64,000 bases of DNA from Pipra filicauda (Eukaryota; Chordata; Aves; Passeriformes; Pipridae), in assembly GCF_003945595.2 (NCBI RefSeq), contig NW_024104440.1, forward strand, positions 365,449-429,448, read 5' to 3'. A model generated the notes under the pieces. It was given only the letters and a program-made list of their open reading frames with translations, did no database searches and was not told the origin of the DNA. Position numbers and translations under genes: made by a program. Below, in pieces: positions 36,701-62,500 of the stretch (its first letter is position 1; each line of letters starts with the position of its first letter).

Positions 36701-39700
36701 GGATGTTTCATAACAGCTGTGTCTCTTCTAGGGATTGTCATGGTAGTGTTCTTCTCAAGATCCAAAAGAAAAGACCTGCCTTAGCAATGGAAAGTGCCAA
36801 GCAATACCAACATAAAAAGCAACAAATCGTAAAAATGTATGGCCTGACTTAGTTCTCTTTTTCACACACGCTGTTTGTGCTATGATACATTTTAAAGAGG
36901 AAAGTGAGTTGAAAAGGAGAAGTTGAGCTTTTGATTTCTCTGCATCAAGGGGAAGTATCACTTCTAAGTAAATATGATGCCACCCAAAAGTCTACAGCTG
37001 ATTTTGGAATCCAAATAATATTAGTAAAATGTCAGCAATTAATTTCACTGTTTTTCCCATGGACAGTGAGGCAGCTGAAAGTGTACCAAGATAGGCCAGT
37101 TATGTCCTTCAGTTCATGGCATCTGGGTATGACATGAGCCTTAGATTTTATCTGGTGTCAAGACAGTAAGAAAATTTTTTTCTTTCTACCAATTCAAAAC
37201 CAAAAGCAGAAAGAGAAATCACATTTGATTGAAAATTAGGACCGTAGCAGCAAAAGTACTTGACTCAAGTTTTCAAAGCTTAAGCCACTCTAGTCCCCTT
37301 TCTCTTATTTTGATCTTAGCTACAAGATAATCAGTTTTGAGGTCAAAGGCAGAGTACTTCTAGCACATTGTTGCTTGGTATGTTTGCCTATAGCTTAGCA
37401 AAAGCCAGGGGTAGCTGTATAGGAACTAGGCTTCCTCCCAGATTATGATCTTACAGATCTTGTTGGAAAAATCCTCAGGAATTCTTAAAACTTGTGGGAA
37501 GAGAAAAACAGGAGCCAAGTTGAAATCTTTATATCTTAACACCTATGGAAAGGCCATCCCACTTTTGATCTGTCTCCAGTGCAGATGCAAGAGAAGAAGC
37601 AATACCATTTTTGGGTCGAAAAGTCTCTAATCTCCTGCTCCTGGTGAACACCACCTGGGCACATTCGCAGGTGGACACTGCTTAAGGTGTGAAACACTTG
37701 CAGAAAATCTTCTTTTCTCATGTTTAAGCAGTATCACAAGCTAACTGCTCTCTTGGAACTATCTCATGGAGGGGAGTTCTTTCTCCACAAGAAGTCTACC
37801 CTTCTCACATTAATATATCCCCTCACAGCCAACCACACTTCTGCCCTGGAGCCCCGAGCTTTCCTCATCTGGCATTTGCATGACTAAGGTGCAGCAGCTC
37901 AATGAGTTGCAGGTACTGGCCAAGGGTTACAGTTTAAATTGAGTTTCTTCTCTTAATACACAGCTTCTCATGTGGCTTGAACTCTGCACCTCCCATCAAG
38001 AAGGAGACTTAGTCAGGACAGCTGGTGCCTAGAGGGGTCTTGAATGTGACTGATGATGCTGAGAAAGGTTTCTGAAAAGTTCCCTGGCCAAATAACGGAG
38101 ACAATACTTTTGGCTTTTTGCTTGGTTTTTTTCTTTTTAAAATCTGTTGAACCCATTCAAGAGCTCAGTGATTGCAGAAGAAGCTGAAACTTCCCTCTTC
38201 CCCAAGCTGTGGTAAAATCATTCAGATTTGTTGTGACTACAAGTGATTCCCAACTTTCTGCAAGGGAAACCCTTAGCTGCCTTCAGCATTTCTTCTGCTC
38301 CACAAGATGGCGAAGTAAAACTGAAGGCATCTTATTCAGTGTAGTTTTATGCTGATAAAACTAAGAGAAACAGTCTTTTTCGTGTAATAGCCCAGGAGCA
38401 ATGCTCCCTAAATGAATTGGACCTTATTTCTACTCACACTTCAACAAAACTGTTTCTTCTCTTTTGAATCGATGTAGGCAGCAACTCCAAAGGAAAATGC
38501 CTTTAAAAGGCAAATTCTGATTCGAAGGAAGATTAGAATATACATCCAAGGGATTTGCTTCTCCATAAGGAAAATCAATTAATCTGCTCTTCTCAGCTGC
38601 CACTTACACAGTTACAGCAAAACCTGTTACCCACCTGCACTGCAAGTTAAAATTGTGCTGTTGGATAATGAGAGAACTTCTTTTTCCAGTGTTGCACTTT
38701 CTGACGTTAACCATAAACAAGTGTTTGGAAGAAACATCAAATTCTTCTCATTCTGCAAAGGTATTTTGCATCTGAAGGAGAATCTGCTATTTAACATTTT
38801 TATAAAGATTTAGCAAGTTCCTCCCAGTGCATTCTTTCTTCCTAGGTGGAATTACTGCTCCACTTTTAAGTGTATCTGATGATGAAAGGAAATTGTGGCA
38901 ATTTTCAAGGTAGTGAAATCTAGTAGCAAATAAAGAAAAAATATTTAGATTATATTTGAATACATCTCCTGTATTCAGCATCAGGCTTGTTTAGGCAGCC
39001 ATGTGGCAGACTGGAGTTTAAAGATCCCATCTGTAAGCCAGGCCTAGAAATTTTGCCCCAGTGTTTATTTCAAGGCTGTAGGTTCTGCTATAACAATAAG
39101 GGATCTAGAAGAAAAAGTAGACCTGTACTTTGGCACTTTGGTTCCCCTCTGTTGTTTAAACCTCTGTGTTTCAAGCCTCAAAATATGACAGATAATGAGC
39201 CAAGAGGAAGTACATTTCTGGTAAATTAGCTTTATTTTTCTTTTTTGCTTTGTTAAAGATTTACTTTTGTTTATTGCATTTTGAGAATGCCTTGTGGCAC
39301 ACACAGTGCAAAGTCCATAACTGGAGACTACATAAGGAGGAGAAGAGAGCTGAACATAATGCACGAGCAGCTACAAAGACATTTACCCCTTCAGGGTGAC
39401 TACCAAACACCCATTTTTATAGCTGGGCCATAATAAAAATTGTTCTTTGCCACCTCTGGCAGAACCAGACAAGCAAAGTAGATTTAAGAGACCACAATAG
39501 GGGCAGTTTTTCTCAACTGGCATAGCAGCCCCTGACAGTTTGAGGAGCCCGTGTTCATGGCACGATGGCAACTCATGTAGGAAAATCTCTGATGTTTCTC
39601 CATCACATATGGGAGGAATGCCTTCCACTTGAAATTCCAGATGTCTATAAGCAACAAAATTGCACTGCCTGCATGAAACTGCTGCAGATTTAAATAGGGG

Positions 39701-40614
39701 AAGTATTTAATGACTTTTGAGGCTGAATTCAAGACTTGAGGTTTTCGGTGGGCAGCAGGAGAGATAAAAATGCAGACACATTCTGACGGAGTAAACTCAC
39801 TTCTTAGTCTGACACACCAGAGGATTACTGTGTATGTTGGAGAAGAGGGGTAGCTCTGGGGCAATTCTAACAGTGGCCACCCTCGTAGAACAGCAGAATC
39901 CCAGCTTAAATTGTAACATTCAGAATTACTTCTACAAAACCAAGCGACTTTAAAAGGAGAGTAAAAGAATACTTAGTAGAATATTGGTATAGACCTGTAA
40001 AACTTATGGAAGGACCTTGGGCTGCAATTTAGAGAGGGGTCTAATCTTTTTTCTTTCTAAAATACAGTGTTGGACATTGCTTCTCAAAGTGATGTTCAGG
40101 TGTCTAAAAGGTAAATTCCTTGTTGGTAGAATTGCCTTCTTAAGGTTTAGGACTTGATATACTTCAATGATTTCAGATTTAGGGGGAGGTTAACAAAGCT
40201 TGGGGAGAAGGAGGTACCACTTATAATGGACACAAAGAATGCAGAATTTACAGGCCACAAGGACTCTTGGCAGAACTCCCAAGATAAGGCTGCAATGACT
40301 GTTTTGCAGAATCCTGACTAACTTCAAAAGGCATTCCTGCAGAAATGACCCTGGTTTCTATTTTTATTAGGCTGAGATTTACAAGTTTGCTGCCAGTCTG
40401 CCATAAACATTGAATAAAATCCTTCTGTTTCTCTAAAATATTAGTGTTTAAAAACTCATAGGCCTCATGTTTTTAGCTTAGTAACATAAATAATGGTAAC
40501 AAGGTAACATCAATTTTTCAGCACAGCTTGTGCAGCCCAGGTTTCACTGCTGTACCAAGAGCTCTCTGTGGGGAATTAGGCAGAGGTATGAAGACAAAGA
40601 CATGAAACTGTTTT

Positions 40615-40941
40615 TAGCAGCAAGGTATCAGCCAAGGAGGGTCAAGCATGTCCTGGGGGGCATCAGGCAAAGCATCAGCCAAGAGAAGGGTCTGAAGTTG
40701 GGGAGGTTTAGGTTGGATCTCAGGAAAAGGATCTTCCCCCGGAGGGTGGTTGGGCACTGAACAGGCTCCCCAGGGCAGTGGTCACGGCCCCAGGGCTGAC
40801 AGAGCTCAAGAAGTGTTTGGACAAGGCTCTCAGGCTCATGGTGGGATTGTTGAAGTGTCCTGTGCAGGGCCAGGAGTTGGACTGGATGATCCTCGTGAGT
40901 CTTTTCCAACATAGAATATTCTGTGATTCTGTGAAACATTT
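40615..40941 (+). mobile_element. CR1-type LINE, truncated 3' part
   Basis: Contains the CR1 3' signature series: GGTTTAGGTTGGATCTCAGG, GGCACTGAACAGGCTCCCCA, GTTGGACTGGATGATCCT, and the terminal ATTCTGTGATTCTGTGA-like 3' end. It is 5'-truncated and non-autonomous, as usual in birds. The 5' limit is approximate. Its frames encode no intact protein. Confidence 0.88.
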
Positions 40942-43900
40942 TCTATGCTGCCTTTGTGTTGATAGGCCCATGTTCAAACGATGAATTCCACCACTTTCTT
41001 CCTCACCTGAATACCAGTGATTCATTACTTTCACTGACACTAGAATGATGGTGCTTTGGCACATACCAGAACCTTCCAGTAAGGAATCAAAACAAACCAA
41101 ACAAAACATCTCAAACCAAACAACCCACCCCCACCACCCAAAAATTAACAAAACATTGCTGATTTAGTGATACTTTGCCAAAGCACTGCTGATTCATAAG
41201 CATGCTGTTCTCTTATTACACTATTTTTTATTAGCACAAGGTATTTCATTAGGAAGACAAGAATAGAATGTGAAGCATTTCCACTAAAAGTTGGCTGCTG
41301 CCTGGCCTACAGGTAGAGGAGAGACACTGAGAGAACCTCTTATGCCCTCTCTTGGTTTTCAAGAAGTCTGTGAGCATCACAAACACAGATCTCTTAGCAG
41401 TAACTTTGGGACAGACAGTACACAACAGTATTCATCTTGCTACAAATGGACTTATAATTCATCTACAGCTAAGAGTAATTGAAAGAAAAAAAAGAAGAAA
41501 ATACAAGATATTTGTATCTTTTCTGTCACCACCACTGGAACTCGTATAACTAGTCCAGTACACTGGTACACTGGAGCACGTGACATAAAACCCCCGTAAT
41601 TTCCCTCACCTTGAAATAAAATAGAGCAAGAATTTTATTCTTGCAGAATAAAATGGAACACAAATGCAAACCCAAGCTAAACAAAGAAAAGGATGCATGC
41701 AAAACCACAGACTGTGGCAAGTTTCAGATTGAGGCAAAAATACTAAACTGACAGTTGAAGAAACCACATATTTTAGGGGCTTCCCTGGAGCATTTCTGAT
41801 CTTTGTCAACTAAAGCATGCACCAGATACAAAAGCTATCAAAATCCACACCAGATACGGTAGCTCTGCCTTAAGTCAGTTGAATAAACCAGCACTTACCG
41901 TGACTTCCACTCTGGTAGCTGTGCTGCTGTTCTTGTAACTGCACACAGTGACTGTGGTATCACAGGCAAGGTCACACCACCTTCTTTTCCAGGAGCTTCA
42001 GGTTCATGTTCCTGAAGTCCTGAACCATGGTCCCTGGTCTGCTCTGCCATGGGGAAGAACTCTCACACCCTTCTGCGTGAGGGATGAAAGTCAGGCAGTT
42101 AGTGCATTCCCTGAGAAACAAACAGGTTTGGGTTCCTGCCCTTCTTCCAAGGTTTATTTCAGCATTTTTAATTGGTGATTATTTATAGATTTTAAACATG
42201 TGTGGCTCATGAACTCAGGCCCATTCACAAGAGAGACAAATGCTTCACCCTCCAGCTGGGGAGTCAGGCAGAACAGCTTTCAGCTGTGGACACATCCAGT
42301 ACAGCCTGGAGCTCCCTCCTCTTCTAAGCTGGGAGGTTGAGGTTTGTCACCTGTCAGGCCACAGAGGGAACTGTGGTCTCTTCTCAATCACAGACTCAGT
42401 TGTAAAAGGGGCTCAGAGGCCACAGACATGAACCTTGCTTTCCTTTTTCCCAAGAGAGGTTGAGTCCCTTCCTCCAGGAGAGCTTCAGGGCTGTGTGCTC
42501 CTTACAGAGGGAGTTATCTGCCCTAGCACCTGGTACATCTTGTAAAGAAGATGTGTCAGACCCCATTCCAAGGCACCTAATGTCCCTGTGGCTTATATGG
42601 GGGATCTAGTGACCTAAAGACCAATCCTGAGCACCTCTGCTTCTCTGTCTGATTCAAACCTACAGAAATAGTGTGGATCTGGTGAATTTTAATTCCTCAG
42701 ATATCCTTTCAAGTTCTCTGTGACTGAGTACGAGGAATATTAGAGAGCTGAAGATATTTGGTGAACTAGAAAAGTAAATATTAACAAAATAAGGAAAGAT
42801 ACTATTAAACAATAATGCTATAGAAGTAGGAACCACAGGCTGCTTCAACAAAAATTTGCAAGTCAAAAGACTTAAGAATGGTGGGTACAGGTTTTTCATT
42901 TCATTGCATCCCCAGACTAGGAACCCTTTCTTACTTTGTGTTTTGTCTATATTTTTCTTTTTTTTTTTTTTCTGATGAAGTTATTGCCTTTACCACCCCC
43001 CCTCACAGACACAGCAATTTAGAATAAATAAGGAAAACAAATGTAAGCAAGTATAGCCAAAGCTTCTTAGCCACAGCCTCCACAACAAAAGATGAAGTAG
43101 AAATTGCCAGTGAAAGTGGTCAAAGAACTGTCCAACAAGCATCTCAGAAAGCTGAACAAGGCTATGTGGGTATTATCAGCAGCTGGGGGAGGAAAAAAAA
43201 AAGAATACAATAAATAAAGCTAATGAATAAGCAGCTTACAGCTTTTATAAGCAACATCAACTTTCATTATTTATTAACTTGTATTTTTGCAGATAGAGCA
43301 GTAGGAGCAACAGTACTCAATTTTTCTTATCAGCTATTGTACTAAGTTTCTCAGCTCTTCAATAACCCTTAGGGTCTTTTATTCAACAGGTTAAGATTAT
43401 TATTATATTTTTTTTTTCCTCAGCAAGCCTATACAGGACTGGCCTAAGGCAGGAGAGGTGTTGGGTACTTTTGTGAGAGTGCAAAGGCGTTTTAAATTTA
43501 TATGGCAAAGGAAGGGAGGGACTCCAAGCACCTTTTCTCATGAAATCACTGCCATTCCGGGAAATGGATCCTGGAGTGCAGGGACAAGCCCTGCCTACTG
43601 CAGTGGATCTGGGACGTTACTTTAATCAAACTTCTTCCAGATGCCCAAACAGTTCCCAACTTGAGGAAGAAGAGATTATTTGCCAAAGTAACAAGCACCA
43701 AGAACTGCAGCTGAGAATGAATAAAGCTGTGAACATAACAAGAGAGATATAAACACACCAAGAATTCTGCATCCAAATGCTGGGAAGCAATGCAGCCCAG
43801 GCTGGCAGAGAGCTGATGACTCTGCCTTGCTATGCCTTTGTTTTGGCTGTTTCTAAGTGACCACTGCACAGCCTGAAGAGAAAAAGATGCTGGAGTAAAC

Positions 43901-46618
43901 TCGTTAATAATTTCAAAGATTTTTGATTCCCAGGTAACTGCACTAGAGATTCCTGCAACATGGGTTGGAATAAGGCCTAAAACCACACAGTGAATATAGA
44001 AGACAAAATAAGGTATTTAATAAATACATGGAATGTTTCTTTGGGTTTTTTTCCTAACTGAAAGTAATTCAGCTACTGGTGCACTTTTTAGAATGAAACC
44101 CACCTTTTTAGGCATAACTGAATGAAGGTTTAATACAGGCTTTGTGTTTTTTTTAATCCCCATTTATATTTAAGACCCACACTTCTTCAACCACAACACA
44201 TCTTTCAGTTACCCATTTCTTACTAATGGCAGAACTTGATTATAGCTACACATCACCCAGCTAAGAGACACTGATCTGTTAAGTGTATGCTGTGGCTTCT
44301 CCCCTGTTAAGAGAGAGTCGCCAGTGACAGCAATTTAGGTATGTACAGCCAAAAAAACCCATAGGAATTTGTTCTGGGCCAAAGAAGAAAATCATATTTT
44401 ACAAATTAATTAGAAAGTGATGCTATTAGAAAGTTATCTGTTTAGTACCTTCTCTGATTTGCCTTACCTCCTCAAAATGTAAACATTTTACTGAACCTCC
44501 AACAAACCCTTTAAATGCATCTAATGAAAGCGAGGTAAGAGTTATTACTGGATTAACAATATTTTCCCATATTCAGAGGAACAGAATACTCAGCTGTAAA
44601 CACCATCGAGATACTCAAACCAGAGCAAAAACTGCCAAGGTATTCACAATGTCCTTGGGCAATTTACAGGGAGAGTCTCCGGTGTCATACCCTGCAACAT
44701 TCTGGGTGGTGCTCTAAAGAGAAAGAGAAATCAGCTGACTTCTTGGAAGTTGTGTGCATAAAACAGCATACTAATCTTAGAGGAGGTTCTATTTATTGTT
44801 GAAGCAGAGAATGAGAGGCATTTCCTAGTTATTCCTATCAAGCCTTTGGCACTGATGGTGCTCTACCACACAGAGGCTGTTATTTGTCTGGGGAGAGGAT
44901 CGATTGCCTGCAAGTGCACAGGAGCAAGTAGTACATTTTTAACTATTTTATGTCATATATTTCTGTCAGCAATTAAGTGAAATCTTAATATATTTTATAA
45001 ATGGTCAAGGTTTTCCTATGTACAAACCTGAAAATCAAAGCACAACTCTTAAATTCAGCGTAACCGTCTTCACCTTTGGTGCTGTTGAAGCAGCATTAGA
45101 GAACTTACATCACCTTTAGGGTGTTGCTAATCTTTCCATTGTTCAGATAATTTGTAGCTGAACCAGAACTCAGGAAAAGTGTTGAAAATAAGACAGTCTG
45201 TTCTGTGAAATCCTAGAAAACACGGGAGACTTCTAATGAGGTTTCACTCGGATGTACTTATTTTAAAACAAGGAAGAATTCTTTTCCAGTAAACACAAAA
45301 TGAAGGAATTCTTGGTTTGACCAATGACTCCTCTAGGGACCAAGGATTCCTTCTAGCTCTTAATTTGCTTTTAAAGAAAATGATGACCCATAAAATACCT
45401 TGAATAATCACACAGCATAATTTGATATAGTTTTTTAGGAAATTCATTAAAACTATTTGTATACTATAGTGATAGTCTCCTGTGGGATTATCGGATAGAT
45501 TTTATTAGGAAAACAGATAATCCCTACAGTGAGTCAGTGGAGATAAGCACTGGAAGGAGGGAAAATTAAAGGAACCAGAGTAGTAAATCAGATACCTAAT
45601 ACTATGACAGGCTAATTGTCACCTCTCCCATGGAAGTACTGCTTTATCTGAAAAGGAACACAGCACACAGTTACTTTCTCAGAACAAAAATGCAATGGCT
45701 CGGACAATACAGCAACACTAGAGAATTACTAAATTCAAACCATCAGATTTGCTGTCAGAACTGCACTGAGAGGTGCAAGAGGAGCTGATGCAGTAGCTGA
45801 GATGAATTATCTGGCAGTCAGGAAGATGTTGAAGGTTTCTGTCAGTGCAGTTCCGGGAGCTGGTTCTGTTTGAGTTACTGTTGATATATTACTTGTGAGC
45901 AGAAGTGCATGTTGATACAGTAAATGAAGTAGAGGTCAGCTCCAGGTATGCACATAATTATTTAATAATTGTACCTCATGATAGCTCTCAAAGAGTTTGT
46001 ATCTTCTTGGGGAGTGAAAGGTCTCCATAAATATTTCAATATTTTAGGCTATGGTGACCCACCCATCAAATTACAAATTGCAAGTCTACTATACTTACTA
46101 GCACACTTCAAAGTGTTGTTTTAACACTACCAAGGCCAAAATATGAAGATAGTAACATTATTAGTCATTAAAATACACCTTTCCTCCCTTACAGTTACAA
46201 CCCTATTAAGAACAGCTCTACTTTTTTTTTCTGACACATTAGGTGTTGCTTTGCTCCAATAGCAAGTCTTGCACAAAGGTACTTTCCAATCAATGTTCTT
46301 GGAATGTTCACCTCAGTAACTTCTGTACTTACTCGACAGATACAGTCTGGTTCTATTAGATGTTTTAGAAAAGACTAGGAAGTTATTATTTTGCAGGTTT
46401 ATTTAATGCTAATAGCTAGTCAGATCTACACATGGCTGCAATTTATCAGATCTTCCTCGACCCTCCACTTTGTGCTTAGCTGACCAGACCATTTCCCCCC
46501 ATTATTGTGAAATCCTTATGCCTATCCTGAGGTTCAGTTGTCTTGTTTCAGTTCCCCAACTCTGCTGCATAATTTACCTGCAATTTAAGGAAAAAAAAAA
46601 AAGGCAGGAGAAATCTTT

Positions 46619-47005
46619 ATCACAGAATCATAGAATACCCTGAGTTGGAAGGAACCCAGACAGATCATTAAGTTCAGCTCCTGGCCCTGCACAGGACAGC
46701 CCCAAGAGTGCCCGACAGTATCATCTGAACACTCCTTGAGCTCTGTCAGCCTTGGTGCTGTGACCACCACCCTGGGGAGCCTGTTCAGTGCCCAACCCAC
46801 CCTCCTTGGGAAGAACCTTTCCCTGAGATCCAACCTAAACCTCCCCTGACGCAACTTCAGGCCGTTCCCCGGGGTCCTGCCACTTGTCATAGAGAGCAGA
46901 AAACGGAGCTGCCCCTCCACTGCCCCTCACGAGGAAGGTGCCGACCCCAGTGGGGTCAGACCTCAGTCTCCTCCAGGCTGAACAGAACAAGTGCCCTCGG
47001 CTGCT
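46619..47005 (-). mobile_element. CR1-type LINE, truncated, antisense
   Basis: Begins (its 3' end) with TCACAGAATCATAGAATACC and runs through GAGTTGGAAGGAACCC, CTGGCCCTGCACAGGACAGC and the GGGGAGCCTGTTCAGTGCCC block to the CTCCTCCAGGCTGAACA block. An A12 run lies just outside at about 46591-46602. It abuts the TVP23A CpG island. Confidence 0.88.
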
Positions 47006-47509
47006 CTAACTGCAGGGCCGAGTTACCCACACCACACCAGTGGGACACGGCAGTGTTGTGTCCCACCGCCTGTCCCCACAGCGGTACCCGACAGGGCACG
47101 GGGCCACTGAGGGGGGACAGCACTGGCAGCGCGGCGGGTGTCCCATAACGCGACACGCAGGTGTGCTCTCACATTCGTACAGGTACTTCAACCTTTCTCT
47201 TCACTCCTTTTTCCTTTAAGGGTTTGTCTCGAGCATGAGACCCCAGTGGTCCTGCTCCGACTGATGCTGCCGGTGGGGCTGGAGCTGCCCCGGGTGCTGG
47301 GGCTGCTGAGGGCTGGGGCCGCCCCGGGGTGCTCGGGCTCCTCTCGCTGCTGCACAGCCCGCGGCCAAAGCCCGTCTGACCGCCCTCGGCAAACGCTGCC
47401 ACCGGGAGCCGGCCCCGCTCCGAGGCGGTGCCCGGGGAGGCGCATCCCGGCGAGGGGCAGCCCGGCCCCTTTTCCCTGGCGCATCTCCCGGCCCTGGAGC
47501 CGCGGGAGG

Positions 47510-58445
<10,936 letters not shown>

Positions 58446-58522
58446 TCAAACAAGGAAGAACTCAAAGGATGAGCAGTAAAACTACTAATTCATGAAAGCT
58501 GTTCTTCACGTGAAGATATTTA

Positions 58523-58528
58523 AATAAA
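58523..58528 (+). terminator. TVP23A: Polyadenylation signal, TVP23A
   Basis: AATAAA 78 bases after the candidate TAA at 58443. Further AATAAA motifs at 58814-58819 and about 59006-59015 could serve longer 3' UTRs. Confidence 0.5.
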
Positions 58529-59417
58529 CCTCTTCTAGAATTATGCCTGCATGAAATAATGTCATTTGTGTTTGAGTCTTTAGATCCTGAAAGGTTTAGA
58601 GCCTTTGTAACCTAAAAGCTTCCCCAAAGATGATTTATACAGAGCATGCTGCTTCCACAAAAACTAACCAGAAAGTGCTGGATTATCTTAGCCAAGAATT
58701 AAATGTAACGAAAAGACAATGCTAAGTTGTTTAATTTTGGAACTACAACAGACAAAATCAAACTGCCTTTCCCTCTTGTACACAATACTCACTTTTCAAA
58801 GCTTTGATTCCTCAATAAAAACAGGAATTACAATCCCAAAGGGCCTCTTAGTTATTAAAGATACTGAATGTTTATTTAGTATTGAGGCTCAGGGTCAAAT
58901 AGAAGAAAACAAAATTCAGGGGGTATGTTCACACAGTGCCTGTGTGAAGCAGGCAGTTAGGTATTGTTAAAATACGTTAATCTTATTTTGATATCTGTGG
59001 AAAAAAAATAAATAAAACGCTGTACTTGTGCTATAATACTACACTGAATTTCACTCTAGAGATGGATCTCCACTGGAAGGAAAGACCCTTAAATGAAGTT
59101 ATTCTGAGGCAGAACCAGGCATTACAGTTCATCCCAGCACAGCAGGCAGGACAAAGGCCTGCACACCACAGCAGCTACATTACACGATGCCCCAGGGTCA
59201 GCCCAGCATATTTTATATTCAACTGCCTGAACAAAATCTTGTTTTCCATGCCTTCAAATGCCAACTTCACAGTCAGGTTATTAGTACCACGACACCACTG
59301 GCAGAATGCACCTCTTAACCCATATGCAGATGCAGTTTCACAGCTTTCTAGCAAGGGAACAACTACAAGAATCCTGAACTATGGAAAACACTAAGGCAAG
59401 AACATTTATATTAAGAA
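58529..59417. other. TVP23A-NUBP1 convergent intergenic segment
   Basis: Under 1 kb between the two 3' ends. It contains extra plus-strand AATAAA motifs and no coding gene. Confidence 0.65.
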
Positions 59418-59423
59418 TTTATT
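59418..59423 (-). terminator. NUBP1: Polyadenylation signal, NUBP1
   Basis: AATAAA on the minus strand, 91 bases beyond the NUBP1 stop. Another AATAAA at 59497-59502 is only 12 bases past the stop, which makes it less likely. Confidence 0.5.
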
Positions 59424-59513
59424 TGCAATATACAAAAAGAATACATTCCTTCTATTAAATCAAGGTATAAGTTACTTTTCAACAAGAGTTACATTTTTTA
59501 TTCCATTCACAGA

Positions 59514-59566
59514 TTAGATCATCTTTTCTTCTTGAGAATGTTGTTGTTCACAGTACTCCTGAATTC
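59514..59566 (-). CDS. NUBP1: NUBP1 terminal exon
   Basis: Encodes [16 protein letters not shown] and stop TAA at 59514-59516; human ends IQEFCNLHQSKEENLISS. Acceptor TCTTTGCAG. Confidence 0.93.
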
Positions 59567-62500
59567 CTGCAAAGACATGGAGAAAGTAATATAAATGGTA
59601 TTTCAGCTGTACATCAGGAGTCTGTTGTTGCTGCATCACTGTATCCCCTGTTGGTACAAATATCTCAAGCTGGACCTTTATCACGGTGAAAATGGCCTCA
59701 GGAATTTCCCAGCTGTCTGCATTTTGTAACAGCACATCACCAGCTCTTTAGGTGGTTTTTGAATGGGAGTTTTGTGCCTTTACAGTTAGAAGTGGAGGCA
59801 TAATTAGCCAGCTGCATCCCATGGGTTATGGAGAGCACCCTCCACAGGCCTGCTTGAGAACCTCAGAACTCTTCTGTGAGAGGAAGGGAACACATCTCTG
59901 CAAATGAATGACTGAACCAAACACAGAAGCCAGCTATCAAACACAATCTCCTCAGGGCTTTAAAAGCCTGTCAGAACCGATGCCCAGAAGCAAACGTGGT
60001 ATTTGCAGCTGTTACTTTCAGAATTGCTATGCACGTTTCCTGTTTTATTATTTGTGGCAAAATAATCCTGTTTAACACCTTTATATATTGCAGCAGTGCT
60101 CGGAACCGAGAGTGCACAGTGATTCCCAGACTTACTTTGAATGATATTCCTGTAAGACAATGTAGCTGGAGAATCTGGTGCTTCGGACAGGAATGACTGG
60201 CCTCTGTCACAACTTCTTCCTTGAAGGACAGAGAAAAACACAAAAGCAAAGCAACAAGAAAAGATGAGCTTTTATTTTTTTTACCCTTTATCCCACTCCA
60301 GTGACACCCTTTCAAACAGCCACCTACATCTATTCCTTTTAGGAAGCCCTGATGTCAGTAATAGGACTACAACCACAGCTTACAGTTTTACAGAGGAATT
60401 GTGTTAGCAGAAACCTTCACTTGCTGTGTTGGGAGTACTGACCTGTTCCTTGATGTCATTAATTCAGGTATTAATTGTAACAGCTGGTGGAAGAGGAACC
60501 AAGACACCTCACAACCCACAACAGAATTTGGGCAGAATTTGTTAAGCACTAGTTTTAATGCTTAACATCTACAAGGTATTATTCTTTGAAGTGGTTATGA
60601 TTTTATTCAGTCTGCATTTCCGGGTGATTGCACCAAAGAGAAAGACATGTTGTATTTCAAATATGATTACAGAGCTGAAAAGATGCATCATCTAATCTTA
60701 ACTGATTAAAGTTTCAGGTTAAGGAAATTATCAGAGCACTTCCCTCATTCACATCATGCTATGTCACAGTTCCAGTAACTTTAGGTTCAAAAAAACCTTC
60801 TATCTAAAAGTGGATATTTACCTAAGAGACATCAGTGCCCACATCAGGCTTTTCCAGTAATAACATCAGTACAGGAGGAACAACTTGTTTTAGGTGCAGT
60901 GCAATAAATAACTTTACCTATCTGTGGATCTAGAGGCACTTTACCCAGGAGGGAAACATTCAAATTCTGGCACATCTTCTCTGCACCACCAGTAGTCGGG
61001 GGAAAGATCTGAGATTCTTTCTGGGACAACAGGAAAATTAGAGTTAAAAATACTGCAATTCTGAGAACAAGGCATTTTTGGAGCAATGTTTTATACACAG
61101 TGCCATGGTAAAAATGCTGTAACACCCAGACAGCCTTACCTTACACTTTGGACACACAAAGCCACTCATGTTTTCCACAACACCTATGATGGGCAGTTTC
61201 ACCTTGTGGCAGAAGTTGATCTCCTTCCGAACATCCTGAAGCGAGATTTCCTACAAATATTAGCAAAGGCTCATATTTCAGTTGTCATGTTTTCATGCTG
61301 AATCAGTTCAGTTACCTCCTTAGAACTATTTTAAGGAGAGTTTATGATGAATTATTACTGCTGTCTTAATATTTTGAGGAACAGAAATCTGTGCTACGTG
61401 CTCTAGCAACAATTCTGAGGAGCAACAGAGCAGGTCCAACAGTTCCAGCCTACTGTATGTGGTTCTGTTTCAAAATCTGACCCTATCAAGATTCACCCAC
61501 ATTTATCTCCTATGTTCACCTCATATCTTCAGTTCTTTTAAGGCAACTTTTTCATGTTTTCAGTTTACAGAAGGACCCTTGTCCATAGAGCAAGGACAAG
61601 AACCACCAGGCTTACACTTGTTACGCCTTCCAAAATAAATTTGAAATATCTTGTCCTCAGGTTTTTTGCATATATGCTTGCCCTCACTCATTCTCCTGTT
61701 CTCTTCCTTCCCTCACCACCTCTCCAGTATCACTCTCACCACTTCCACTTCCTTTATGTGTTATCCTTCCAGCTGCTGTGGAAATACTACACGTCTGTTG
61801 CTCCTGTTCCTCTCCAAACCAGGCACTAAAACCTCTGTCTGAACTGGACATATTCTGAGTTTCAGCTTGCCAGGGGCTGATTTCTCTTTTAAAAATGCAT
61901 ATGACAAAACTGCCTACTGGAGGTGACAGGCTACTTCACAGGTGTCAAACAGTGCACAGCTTATCACTTAAAAACTAAACTTCTTACTGACATTCTTTGG
62001 AGCATTAAGCCATTGGTGAGTAAATTACAGATTCACAAGGATGTGAATTTTGAAGAAGTGAAACACTGCATTTCCTTTCACCACACAGATCACAACAGCT
62101 TTTAATTGTGAACTGCCCTGTGGTTTAGTGGCCCAGTGGGATCCCCAGCTCCACTGAGACACCCACCCAACCCACACGCCAGCACAACACAACCAAGTCA
62201 GTCCTCTGAGATTCCGTACCCTCAGGTTTCTCTGAAGTTCAACAGCCTCTAACCCCAGGGCTGCCTTTAACTTGTGAGTTGCCTCTCCACGGAAATGCAT
62301 GTCCCATACCTGCGGGGTGGTGACTATGACAGCCCCATCGATGTGGGTGGCACTGAGGTACTGCACGATGGACAGGTGCTCGTCCGACGTCCCCGGCGGT
62401 GTGTCCACGATCAGGTAATCGACCTCCCCCCAGTCCACGTCACGGAGGAACTGCTTGATCAGCCCTAAAAGAAAGGATAAGAATGTGAAAAAAGAGGAAA

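Larger units (their letters stand above)
27773..47039. other. CIITA upstream / CIITA-TVP23A intergenic region
   Basis: About 19 kb between the first CIITA coding exon and the TVP23A CpG island. CIITA first exons and promoters must lie here, since the two genes are divergent. Features noted separately: a TATA-linked candidate exon at 29055-29147, an IRF-like array at 32991-33022, an in-frame candidate first exon at 33696-33789, and CR1 copies at 40615-40941 and 46619-47005. No other coding gene is supportable. A 14-base tandem duplication (CCAGCATGAAACAA twice) lies at about 28808-28840. Confidence 0.6.

Noticed and set aside
46585..46920. 111-codon minus-strand open frame
   Set aside because: It is the body of a truncated CR1 copy in antisense.
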